Below, piece after piece: positions 43,364 to 50,319 of a stretch of 64,000 nt of DNA. The stretch is from Anaerolineaceae bacterium. Its GTDB lineage: Bacteria > Chloroflexota > Anaerolineae > Aggregatilineales > Phototrophicaceae. A program made the position numbers and the translations under genes. The stretch's first letter is position 1, and every line of letters starts with the position of its first letter. The notes under the pieces were generated by a model. The model had not been told where the DNA came from and made no database searches. It worked only from the letters and a program-made list of their open reading frames with translations. The stretch covers positions 130,907-194,906 of the forward strand of contig JACKCF010000005.1 of NCBI GenBank assembly GCA_020634165.1, in the 5' to 3' direction.

Positions 43364-44197
43364 GTGACGACTGAACTCATCCTGTTGGGAACAGGAACAC
43401 CTAATTTGCACCCGTCGCGTTATCAATCCAGCCTGGTAATTATCGCGGAGGGCCAGCCGTATCTGGTGGATTGCGGCGGGGGGACCATGCAGCGCGTCTC
43501 CCGCGCGCGGGATCAGTTCCAACTGGATGCGCTCGATATGAAGCGGCTTACGCGCCTGTTCCTGACGCATCTGCATCCTGACCATACGACTGGCTTGCCG
43601 GATTTCCTGATAGCGCCCTGGGTGCTGGAGCGCGACGCTGTGGTCGAGGTCTACGGTCCACGCGGGACGACTCACCTTGTAGATGGCATCCTATCTGCTT
43701 ATGAAATTGGCATCGCCGAGCACCGTGACGGTCTGGCTCCGATCAACAACCCTCTGTCCATCCAGACTGGGACCATCAGCGAGGGGCGGATTTATCAGGA
43801 TGCTGCGCTCACGGTCGATGCCTTCCCGGCCTCGCATGGTGGCCTGGAAGCTTATTCTTTCAAATTCACGACAGCCGACAAAACCATCGTCGTTAGCGGC
43901 GATACCAGCCCAACAGAGGCCATGCTAGGCTTCGCCAAAGGCTGCGATGTGCTGGTGCATGAGGTTTATTCTGCGGAACGGCTCAAGCGGCGTCAGCCTG
44001 ATTGGCAGCGTTATCACAGTCAGGTGCACACGTCGACGGAGCAGTTGGCTGAAATCGCCAATATAACTCGTCCCGATGTGCTGGTGATGGTCCATCAATT
44101 GTTCTGGGGGGCCTCCGAGGCGGAAATTCTGGCGGAGGTGACATCGCGCTATGATGGCGAAGTTATCTGCGGCCATGATTTGCAGCGAATACTTTGA
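43364..44197 (+). CDS. Metallo-beta-lactamase-fold hydrolase, RNase Z-like
   Basis: The product has 277 residues. HLHPDH at 69-74, then the DCGGGTMQR segment before it, FPASHGGLEAYSFKF, VVSGDTSPTEA, HEVYS and a late His in ICGHD/MVHQLFWG. The layout fits the RNase Z/arylsulfatase subgroup. tRNA processing is not assured, because the exosite arm is not obvious. Confidence 0.75.
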   Translation: MTTELILLGTGTPNLHPSRYQSSLVIIAEGQPYLVDCGGGTMQRVSRARDQFQLDALDMKRLTRLFLTHLHPDHTTGLPDFLIAPWVLERDAVVEVYGPRGTTHLVDGILSAYEIGIAEHRDGLAPINNPLSIQTGTISEGRIYQDAALTVDAFPASHGGLEAYSFKFTTADKTIVVSGDTSPTEAMLGFAKGCDVLVHEVYSAERLKRRQPDWQRYHSQVHTSTEQLAEIANITRPDVLVMVHQLFWGASEAEILAEVTSRYDGEVICGHDLQRIL

Positions 44198-44199
44198 TC

Positions 44200-44306
44200 G
44201 ACCCCTATCCTCCTGTCCTTTCCCCATGATGGGAAAGGATGCCTTTCTAACCTGTTTGGTCGCAAGCACAGGTCCCCTCACATCACGGGAGGAGATTTAG
44301 GGGTTT
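44200..44306 (+). repeat. Paired stem-loop repeat, copy R7 (loop type ATGATGG)
   Basis: Left hairpin CCTTTC, loop CCCATGATGG, GAAAGG. The right loop is drifted (ACATCACGGG). Confidence 0.75.
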
Positions 44307-44321
44307 AAACAGGCAACGCAA

Positions 44322-44426
44322 GACCCCTATCCTCGGTCCTTTCCCCATGATGGGAAAGGATGCCTTGCTAAGTAACTTGATTGCTTTTGAAAGTCCCCTG
44401 CCATCATGGGCGGATTTAGGGGTTTA
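44322..44426 (+). repeat. Paired stem-loop repeat, copy R8 (loop type ATGATGG)
   Basis: Left loop CCCATGATGG. The right loop CCATCATGGG is exact, but its stem is shortened. Confidence 0.8.
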
Positions 44427-44440
44427 AACGGGTTATGCAA

Positions 44441-44551
44441 GACCCCTATCCTCGGTCCTTTCCCCATGATGGGAAAGGATGCCTTTCTAAGTAACTTGAT
44501 TGCTTTTGTAAGTCTCCTCCCATCATGGGGAGGAGATTTAGAGGTGGGGTC
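44441..44551 (+). repeat. Paired stem-loop repeat, copy R9 (loop type ATGATGG)
   Basis: Left CCTTTC-CCCATGATGG-GAAAGG and right CTCCTC-CCATCATGGG-GAGGAG. Both stems and the loop complementarity are perfect. Confidence 0.85.
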
Positions 44552-44554
44552 TGG

Positions 44555-44950
44555 TTACTCCAAGGCCGCCATAATGGCATCAACAACGGCATCAATCGAC
44601 TGTATGATTTGTTCGTTTGTGAAGCGCAGAACGCGAAACTCATTGGCTTCCAGCCAGTGCTGCCTTTGTTCATCGTAATCAATCTGCTGTCTGTGAATCT
44701 CACCGTCAACTTCGATGATGAGGCGCTTATTCAAGCAGACGAAATCCACAACGAAAGGTCCGATGGTATGCTGCCGTCTGAAGCGCTCGCCACGAGGCTG
44801 TCGATTGCGCAGATGTTGCCAAAGCGTTTTCTCTGCGGGGGTAGGTTCACGGCGCATTTCCTGTGCGACACCTTTGAGCTTTCGCCATTGCTTGGGTGAC
44901 GAGTTGTAGGGGCGCGCTGGTTCATCGTCGCTCATCGCTTGGGCTTTCAT
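44555..44950 (-). CDS. DUF559 endonuclease-like protein
   Basis: The product has 131 residues. It follows the DUF559/Vsr-like pattern: RREPTPAEKTLWQHLRNRQP, then RGERFRRQHTIGPFVVDFVC, LNKRLIIEVDGEIHRQQIDY and EFRVLRFTNEQI. The acidic and Lys residues of the PD-(D/E)XK fold are present (VDFVC, IEVDGE). Members are predicted DNA-cutting enzymes. It is bordered by repeat copies R9 and R10 within 10 bp on each side. Confidence 0.85.
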   Translation of the reverse strand: MKAQAMSDDEPARPYNSSPKQWRKLKGVAQEMRREPTPAEKTLWQHLRNRQPRGERFRRQHTIGPFVVDFVCLNKRLIIEVDGEIHRQQIDYDEQRQHWLEANEFRVLRFTNEQIIQSIDAVVDAIMAALE

Positions 44951-44959
44951 GGGGCACTA

Positions 44960-45072
44960 GACCCCTATCCTCCTGTCCTTTCCCCATGATGGGAAAGGAT
45001 GCCTTTCTATGTAATTTGATTGCTTTTGAAAGTCTCCTGCCATCATGGGGAGGAGATTTAGAGGTGGGGTTC
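44960..45072 (+). repeat. Paired stem-loop repeat, copy R10 (loop type ATGATGG)
   Basis: Left CCTTTC-CCCATGATGG-GAAAGG. The right loop CCATCATGGG is exact, with GAGGAG on the 3' side. Confidence 0.8.
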
Positions 45073-45077
45073 TAATA

Positions 45078-45221
45078 CTAGAAATATGATCCCTGAACCC
45101 CACTCGCCGCAATGCCGTATAAGAGTATCGCAGCAAGAATACACACAAGTATCAACATACAAGTCATAGCAATAGCCCATATAATGGCCCTTGAGTTGGA
45201 TACTTCGCGCTTCTTTTTCAT
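45078..45221 (-). CDS. 47-residue single-TM membrane protein
   Basis: A short ORF starting at the ATG at 45221, 9 bp after the stop of the DUF362 gene on the same strand. It begins MKKKREVSNSRAIIWAIAMT and continues as a TM helix with LILVCILAAILLYGIAA. Positive-inside basic N-terminus. Too short for a family assignment. The position suggests co-transcription with the DUF362 gene. Support is hydrophobicity and tight spacing only. Confidence 0.5.
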   Translation of the reverse strand: MKKKREVSNSRAIIWAIAMTCMLILVCILAAILLYGIAASGVQGSYF

Positions 45222-45230
45222 CGATAGAAT

Positions 45231-46028
45231 TTAGTCCCCGCGCAGCTTGCGGATGTGCTGAAGATACTCCGGCACGTCAATGCCGGCGGTGCGGCAGGCG
45301 GCCTCATCAACGGCGATCATATCATCCCCCCAGACGATTTTGCCAATAGGGCGGCTGACGCCTTCTGCATGGTCGGGCGTGTCATCAGGGCTATCATAAA
45401 ATTCGGTCAGGTCAATGACGGCTCCGGCGAAGTGCCAACCGACCGAAAAATAGACATCCGGCAGCACCGTGTTGGCATCGGGATTATAGAGCTTGGCGCG
45501 GGAATTTGGGCTGCGGCCATGATAATGATGGCGCGGGAATAACTCATACAGATTTTTGGTTGTGCCCGAAATGAGGGATTGGCCATCAATGATCGTGCGC
45601 TTGAGAGGGGCTACCGAAATCGCACAATCGAATTCCTGAACATAGGCTGGGGCCAGCAAATCATCATATTTTGCGGGCTGTGGAGAGGTATTCAGGTAGC
45701 GCGTTAGCACCAGTTCTTCGCTGTCGCTGACGCGCATTTCGCGGTCGAGGATGTCGATCAGGCCGTGCTGCTCAAAACGCTCGTGAATCGTACCATCGCC
45801 GGTTATGCCATCCACGATGAGGATGCGGCCAACCGGACTGGCTCGGCGCAGACCACGCAGTACCGCCGCCAGCACCGGCAAACTGACTGTTGCGGGGTGG
45901 CCGGCTTCGTAAGCCATGCTGACCTTCACCAGGATGCGCGGCGCGTTAAAGGCGGCATCCGGCGGGGTGTAGACGAAACTGCTGCTGTTGGCGGTTTTGA
46001 TGCTGGCGAGGTCGGCGAGCTTGCCCAA
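45231..46028 (-). CDS. DUF362 domain protein
   Basis: The product has 265 residues. It reads as a DUF362 protein: APRILVKVSMAYEAGHPATV, LRRASPVGRILIVDGITGDG, CAISVAPLKRTIIDGQSLIS with GTTKNLYELFPR, and IGKIVWGDDMIAVDEAACR near the end. Ferredoxin Cys clusters found in longer relatives are absent. The biochemical role is unknown. Confidence 0.7.
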   Translation of the reverse strand: MGKLADLASIKTANSSSFVYTPPDAAFNAPRILVKVSMAYEAGHPATVSLPVLAAVLRGLRRASPVGRILIVDGITGDGTIHERFEQHGLIDILDREMRVSDSEELVLTRYLNTSPQPAKYDDLLAPAYVQEFDCAISVAPLKRTIIDGQSLISGTTKNLYELFPRHHYHGRSPNSRAKLYNPDANTVLPDVYFSVGWHFAGAVIDLTEFYDSPDDTPDHAEGVSRPIGKIVWGDDMIAVDEAACRTAGIDVPEYLQHIRKLRGD

Positions 46029-46068
46029 GACTGTGCTCCTAATGTGACATCTTGCTTTTCAGAATATA

Positions 46069-46178
46069 GACCCCCATCCTCGGTCCTTCCCCCGAAGGAG
46101 GAAGGATGCCTTTCTTGTTGACAAGCGAGTTTCTGCAAATCCCCTCTCCTTCGGGGAGGGGATACAGGGGAGGGGTTC
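46069..46178 (+). repeat. Paired stem-loop repeat, copy R11 (loop type CGAAGG)
   Basis: Left loop CCCGAAGGA and right loop TCCTTCGGG are exact reverse complements. Stems CCTTCC/GGAAGG and CCCCTC/GAGGGG are perfect. Confidence 0.85.
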
Positions 46179-46243
46179 ATTCAGAGATGTAAATACGCCG
46201 CTCAGTCTACCAAACGAAGCCGAACGTGGGCAGGGCGGTCGAG

Positions 46244-46912
46244 TCACTCCAGCAGGGCGAAGGCGCGTACCGGGAAGGTACCCAAGTTCTGCACTTTGAC
46301 GGGAACAGCGTAAAACTTAAAGGGCGTGTTCGCTGGAATGCTGGCCAGATTGGTCATGTGCTCCACGATGAGGATATCCGCGCCGAGCAGGATGGTATGC
46401 ACGGGGCGCGTGCCATTGTCGATGCTGTCGATATTGAGCGAGTCGATGCCGACCATACGCACTCCTAGGGAACGCAGGCACTCGGCGGCGTCCTGCGTCA
46501 GATAGGGATGGCCCTCGAAATAGTGGTCCGTCTTCCAGAGACGGGACCAATCCGTGCGTACGATGACCGCTTTCCCGACCAGGTCCAAACCGTCGAAGTA
46601 GCTGACATCCACCGCGCGGCCCGTCATGTGGCTGGCATCGACCAGCACGCCATCCAGGTGCGCGACCTGTTGCAGCGATAGTTCAGACAGGTCTTTGCCG
46701 TCGCTGTAGCGATGAAAAGGCGAATCAACATACGTGCCGGTATTGGCGACCATTTCGATTTTGCCAATCTGGAACTCGGTGCCATCGGCATAATGGGAGC
46801 GGGAATCTTCGCGGCTCATATAGTCGCAGATGATGGGGGCGGGCAGGCCGCGATAAGTGACCATGCCATCTTCAACTGTATGGCTGAGGTCGATGAGCTT
46901 GGGGTGGGACAT
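46244..46912 (-). CDS. Cyclase/kynurenine formamidase-like hydrolase
   Basis: The product has 222 residues from the ATG at 46912 (AAAGGA upstream). Signature: LIDLSHTVEDGMVTYRGLPA, then NTGTYVDSPFHRYSDGKDLS (the metal-binding HxGTHxDxPxH motif, here with Asn and Tyr in place of two His residues), and VRMVGIDSLNID near the end. The altered motif suggests changed metal binding. The substrate is unknown. Confidence 0.75.
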   Translation of the reverse strand: MSHPKLIDLSHTVEDGMVTYRGLPAPIICDYMSREDSRSHYADGTEFQIGKIEMVANTGTYVDSPFHRYSDGKDLSELSLQQVAHLDGVLVDASHMTGRAVDVSYFDGLDLVGKAVIVRTDWSRLWKTDHYFEGHPYLTQDAAECLRSLGVRMVGIDSLNIDSIDNGTRPVHTILLGADILIVEHMTNLASIPANTPFKFYAVPVKVQNLGTFPVRAFALLE

Positions 46913-47148
46913 CGTGAAGCGTCCTTTTTCTGAGCCGTCGTTGGGCCATGAGTATAGCAAAACTCGCCGCAAACGCCGTGTTTTGAGAGGATGTTCCGAT
47001 TACATGCATGTGATCATGAAAAAACGGACATACAGAAATCGCGGATTTGCCGTTATGATGAAAACGACGCTTTTTGTAAGATCTAGAAAATTGGGAAGTT
47101 GATCCTGCTATGCACGGCAATAACCACGATAAAACGCAGGAAGTGCCG

Positions 47149-47646
47149 ATGAGCGGCAATCAGTGGCAGAGCGATACGGCGCGCTGGACGTCGAATGCCT
47201 ATCAGGTGCAGTTTGACACTGTGCAGTATTTACAGTCGAACGAAGATGACGAATCGTTCCGTATGAGTGCCTGGGGGATGTCCCATCGTCTGCGTCTGCT
47301 GCTCGGCGATTATCGTGATGACGAAATTCGTTCCGCGACGGAATGGCTGGCCAATCATCAGAATATGATCGTGGCGGATATGCTGGAAGATATGGCGCTG
47401 CATTCGTTCCGCCAGGGCGAAACCATGCCGCCGCTGCATACGCTGTTCATAGCCGTGGAAACGGATTTGTTCCTGCCGCGCGGCCTAAAGATCAATGTGA
47501 GCTGTATCACCAACATGGTCCCAGATGATGACAGCGATGACAGCGTGGATAAGTTTGTGGCAGTGCTGGACCCTAGCGAAGCCCATCTTTATGTGATGGA
47601 ACGTTCAGAGTCCTACACGCCGCCGCGTACCCAATACCTGCATTAG
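47149..47646 (+). CDS. Hypothetical protein
   Basis: The product has 165 residues from the ATG at 47149 (Shine-Dalgarno AGGAAG); an ATG at 47110 would add 13 residues but is worse placed. Soluble and acidic. Segments: SAWGMSHRLRLLLGDYRDDE and a central EDMALHSFRQGETMPPLHTL. The C-terminus is polar. No family is recognised. It ends at a terminator. Confidence 0.5.
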   Translation: MSGNQWQSDTARWTSNAYQVQFDTVQYLQSNEDDESFRMSAWGMSHRLRLLLGDYRDDEIRSATEWLANHQNMIVADMLEDMALHSFRQGETMPPLHTLFIAVETDLFLPRGLKINVSCITNMVPDDDSDDSVDKFVAVLDPSEAHLYVMERSESYTPPRTQYLH

Positions 47647-47675
47647 CGGGCAGATTTTCACGTAAATTGGGTTAT

Positions 47676-47722
47676 AAAAAGCAAACCTTGAATCGGCAAC
47701 TCGCCGATTTTTGCTTTTTATT
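47676..47722 (+). terminator. Rho-independent terminator
   Basis: Inner stem AATCGGC/GCCGATT, outer AAAAGCAAA/TTTGCTTTT with a bulge, and a T-rich tail. Confidence 0.7.
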
Positions 47723-47812
47723 TGTTAGAGAATCGTATAGATGGGGCTACTTTAGTCCTGTTTTGGGTATTCTGCCCGTAAAAACACCATAAAGAATTAA
47801 GAAGAATAAAGA

Positions 47813-47838
47813 TTGACACACGAAAATCGTGTTATATT
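47813..47838 (+). promoter_or_regulatory. Flp pilin promoter with embedded palindrome
   Basis: TTGACA (47813-47818) and TATATT (47833-47838) are only 14 bp apart. The spacer is filled by the perfect palindrome ACACGA-AAA-TCGTGT (47818-47832). The short spacing and the palindrome suggest a regulator that binds or reshapes this promoter. Confidence 0.5.
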
Positions 47839-47903
47839 AGCAGTGTCGGACCATTATTCTGACAAATCATTCTCAATCATTTTGTTCCAAAGAGGTAATC
47901 ATC

Positions 47904-48059
47904 ATGTTGTATCGTCCCCAAAATGAAGAAGGCCAAGGTCTGGTTGAATATGCTCTGATCCTGGTCCTGGTCGCCGTTGTCGTTATCGTCGTTCTGACAC
48001 TGCTTGGCCCAGCCATTGGTGAAGTTTTCAGTGACATTCTGGCAGCTTTCGGCGGCTAG
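47904..48059 (+). CDS. flp: Flp/Fap-type IVb pilin
   Basis: The product has 51 residues with a GAGGT Shine-Dalgarno. Leader MLYRPQNEEGQG, then the pilin signature GLVEYALILVLVAVVVIVVL and a short tail ending DILAAFGG. The prepilin peptidase site is before GLVEYA or within EEGQG. It is the usual Flp size, unlike the fused pilin at 686. The strong own promoter and terminator make it a monocistronic, probably abundant, mRNA. Tad assembly genes are not in the window. Confidence 0.88.
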   Translation: MLYRPQNEEGQGLVEYALILVLVAVVVIVVLTLLGPAIGEVFSDILAAFGG

Positions 48060-48082
48060 TAGCCACCCAAGCACCAAAAAAG

Positions 48083-48108
48083 AAAAGCGGCCCATCGGGC
48101 CGCTTTTT
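48083..48108 (+). terminator. Terminator after the Flp pilin gene
   Basis: Perfect stem GCGGCCC-ATC-GGGCCGC followed by five T. The A-run on the left also lets it serve the convergent surface-protein gene. Confidence 0.85.
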
Positions 48109-48145
48109 GCTTTCCATCATTGTGTGAACCGAATATCCACACGCA

Positions 48146-49903
48146 TCAAGAACGACGCCTGAGAGCAACAGCACCCAGGCCGAGCGCCATCATCACCCCG
48201 GCAAGCGCACCTACGAGCAGGATCACCTGACGCGAAAGGGGCGTTTCACCAGTCTGGGGCATTTCCGTGACGCTTACGACATGCGCCGTATCCTGGCCAG
48301 GGTACGGCCGACCGGGCTGGCCCAGCACTGCCAGATTGACGATGGTGAAGGGCGGTACCACGCTGGGTCGGATGCGCGTCACAATGGTGATGTTGACCGA
48401 TTGGCCTGGTGCCAGCGAGCCAATCAGGAATGTGACGGTCTGGCCACTGAAATTGGCGGCACCCGCATCGGACGAAACGGACAGGATTTCCAACTCATTC
48501 GGTACAACATCGGTGAAGCCGACGTCGGGCACCGCTACGCTATTGGGATTGCTGACGACCACTGTCCATGTCACGACGTCACCAGCCTGGGCAAAGGCAC
48601 GATCTACCTCTTTGCGGATGATTGGCATTGGCGAGCCAGGGACGACCGTCCCCTGCGGAACGACTGTTCCAGGCGTTCCAGGTGTATTGGTGACAGGTGT
48701 CATTTGTGTGGGCGTATCGGAAGGCGTCGGCGTATTGGTTGGCGTGACACCTGGCGGCAGAGTCGGTGTCTCAGATGGTGTCGGTGTCTCAGTTGGTGTT
48801 GGCGTATCGGTTGGTGTCGGCGTGGGCGTATTGGCCTGCTGCGGAACCGGATACACGCGAATGACCGTACCGAGCAGGTCACCACTCATACCCATTGTGA
48901 GTAAGTTTGCAGTAGATTCCGGCGTGGAATGCGCCTGAATGCAAATGAAGGTTTCGCCTGGGGCGATAACAATATCGGTGCGCCTATCCAGAAGGTCCCA
49001 TTCCTGGCCCAGGCTGGACACCCATATGCTGTTTGGTGGGAAGTTCTGCGCACTGGGGTTATTGGCTATCACGCCAGTAGGTCGCTGCGGATTGGCTTCT
49101 GCTGGTGGTGTGCCGGTGCCGGTCAACCAGTACAGGATATGACCACGGAAGGGCGCGACCGCATTGGCCTGACCACCAAAGACACCGTTGATGTGCGCAT
49201 AACGTGGGAATGCTTCCGGCGCGAAGGTACTACATAGGGCATTGGAGTAGGCACCCATGCCAGGCGGGTTTTCCCAGAACCACCAATCCAGGCCAGCATA
49301 ATAGGCCAGATCAGTAACAAGTGGAAATTCCGGGCATTCATAAACCACGCTGATGCCAACACCGTAGGTTTCCGCATTGTTGTGTGGTTCCGGCGGAATA
49401 TCAAAATTCTGAATATTGAACGTGTTGTTGCCGACTTGCCAGTTGGCGATGAAGAACGCCGTCACATCCGCGATGGAACTGCCACGATGGTAAAGCCTGT
49501 TGCTCAGGCCATCATGGACCGCCAAATAATCGCTGGTGGATGAAATGACCTGGCTAGGGTTGCCATTCATGCTTACGTCGATCTGGGTATCAAAGGTAGG
49601 ATTGGTGGTATCACCTGGCAAGGAACGCCAGCGCGTGTACCACTTCATGATGGCGCCGCGAATGGTTGGTGGCCCCGCTGTACAGGAGGGCACATTGATC
49701 GTAAAACTACCATTTACATTATTTGGAAAGAAGGACAAACCGCCGCTGACCACATCGGTATTGCCAGGGTACGATTGGTAAAGCGTCAGAGGCTCATCGA
49801 AACCTACGAATTGTGCTTCTACTGAAGAAACACGGGTACCTAAAATTGCGATTAACACAACCATCAAGCTGGTGACGGCCCACCACGACTTCAGGGATTT
49901 CAT
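48146..49903 (-). CDS. Secreted surface protein with DUF11 domain and LPXTG-like sorting signal
   Basis: The product has 585 residues from the ATG at 49903 (AAGGGA upstream). A signal peptide (WWAVTSLMVVLIAILGT, cut near VEAQF). An N-terminal beta region of about 370 residues with a PNNVNGSFTINVPSC start. A Thr/Pro-rich stalk (PTPTPTDTPTP...). A DUF11-type adhesion repeat (AGDVVTWTVVVSNPNSVAVP). The C-terminus has MPQTGE, a TM helix (VILLVGALAGVMMALGLGAV) and ALRRRS, the layout of a sortase substrate. No sortase gene is in the window. Confidence 0.8.
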   Translation of the reverse strand: MKSLKSWWAVTSLMVVLIAILGTRVSSVEAQFVGFDEPLTLYQSYPGNTDVVSGGLSFFPNNVNGSFTINVPSCTAGPPTIRGAIMKWYTRWRSLPGDTTNPTFDTQIDVSMNGNPSQVISSTSDYLAVHDGLSNRLYHRGSSIADVTAFFIANWQVGNNTFNIQNFDIPPEPHNNAETYGVGISVVYECPEFPLVTDLAYYAGLDWWFWENPPGMGAYSNALCSTFAPEAFPRYAHINGVFGGQANAVAPFRGHILYWLTGTGTPPAEANPQRPTGVIANNPSAQNFPPNSIWVSSLGQEWDLLDRRTDIVIAPGETFICIQAHSTPESTANLLTMGMSGDLLGTVIRVYPVPQQANTPTPTPTDTPTPTETPTPSETPTLPPGVTPTNTPTPSDTPTQMTPVTNTPGTPGTVVPQGTVVPGSPMPIIRKEVDRAFAQAGDVVTWTVVVSNPNSVAVPDVGFTDVVPNELEILSVSSDAGAANFSGQTVTFLIGSLAPGQSVNITIVTRIRPSVVPPFTIVNLAVLGQPGRPYPGQDTAHVVSVTEMPQTGETPLSRQVILLVGALAGVMMALGLGAVALRRRS

Positions 49904-50319
49904 AGATAAATCCCTTCCCCCATCACATTGGACAGAATCAACTGGTTTTCTTTGTAATGTATTGTAAAGGTTACAAACATGTATTGTAGCACCAGGCAGC
50001 AAATCGTGCGATAGGCCCTTTGGAGGGGGTGGAGCCACACGATTTACGCAGGTACCCCCATTAGTTTTTTGCAGGTGCGTTGTCAAAGTAATGTGTGCAG
50101 AATAGGAACTTGTTGGACAATCTTTGTTCTACGTAGTAATACGCGGGTCTTTTACCGTAATTTAATTGATTTGAATAATATCGTTTATCAACATCTTAAC
50201 TTTTTCCTCACGAATCTGGTTGTAAAGTTAATTGGGGTCACCTAAGATAAACACATACAACCACTCACGACGCCGATATGGGCAATGCCCCTCGCTCACG
50301 ATACGAGTAAAGGTTCGTA
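49904..50319. other. Divergent intergenic region with a candidate promoter
   Basis: About 415 bp, strongly AT-rich near 50090-50250. It should hold the promoters of the surface-protein gene and the CapD-type gene. Only the CapD-type promoter below is convincing. No gene is seen. Confidence 0.45.
50220..50248 (+). promoter_or_regulatory. Candidate promoter of the CapD-type gene
   Basis: TTGTAA, 17 bp, TAAGAT. The start codon is 72 bp downstream of the -10. Confidence 0.45.

Larger units (their letters stand above)
44198..44554. other. Cluster of three repeat copies
   Basis: The whole gap between the MBL hydrolase and the DUF559 nuclease is filled with copies R7, R8 and R9 in the same orientation. 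No gene is seen. Confidence 0.7.

Noticed and set aside
44200..45072. Repeat cluster as a CRISPR array
   Set aside because: Copies are about 110 bp, palindromic in two parts, irregularly spaced, and the spacers between them are not uniform; no cas genes are near.
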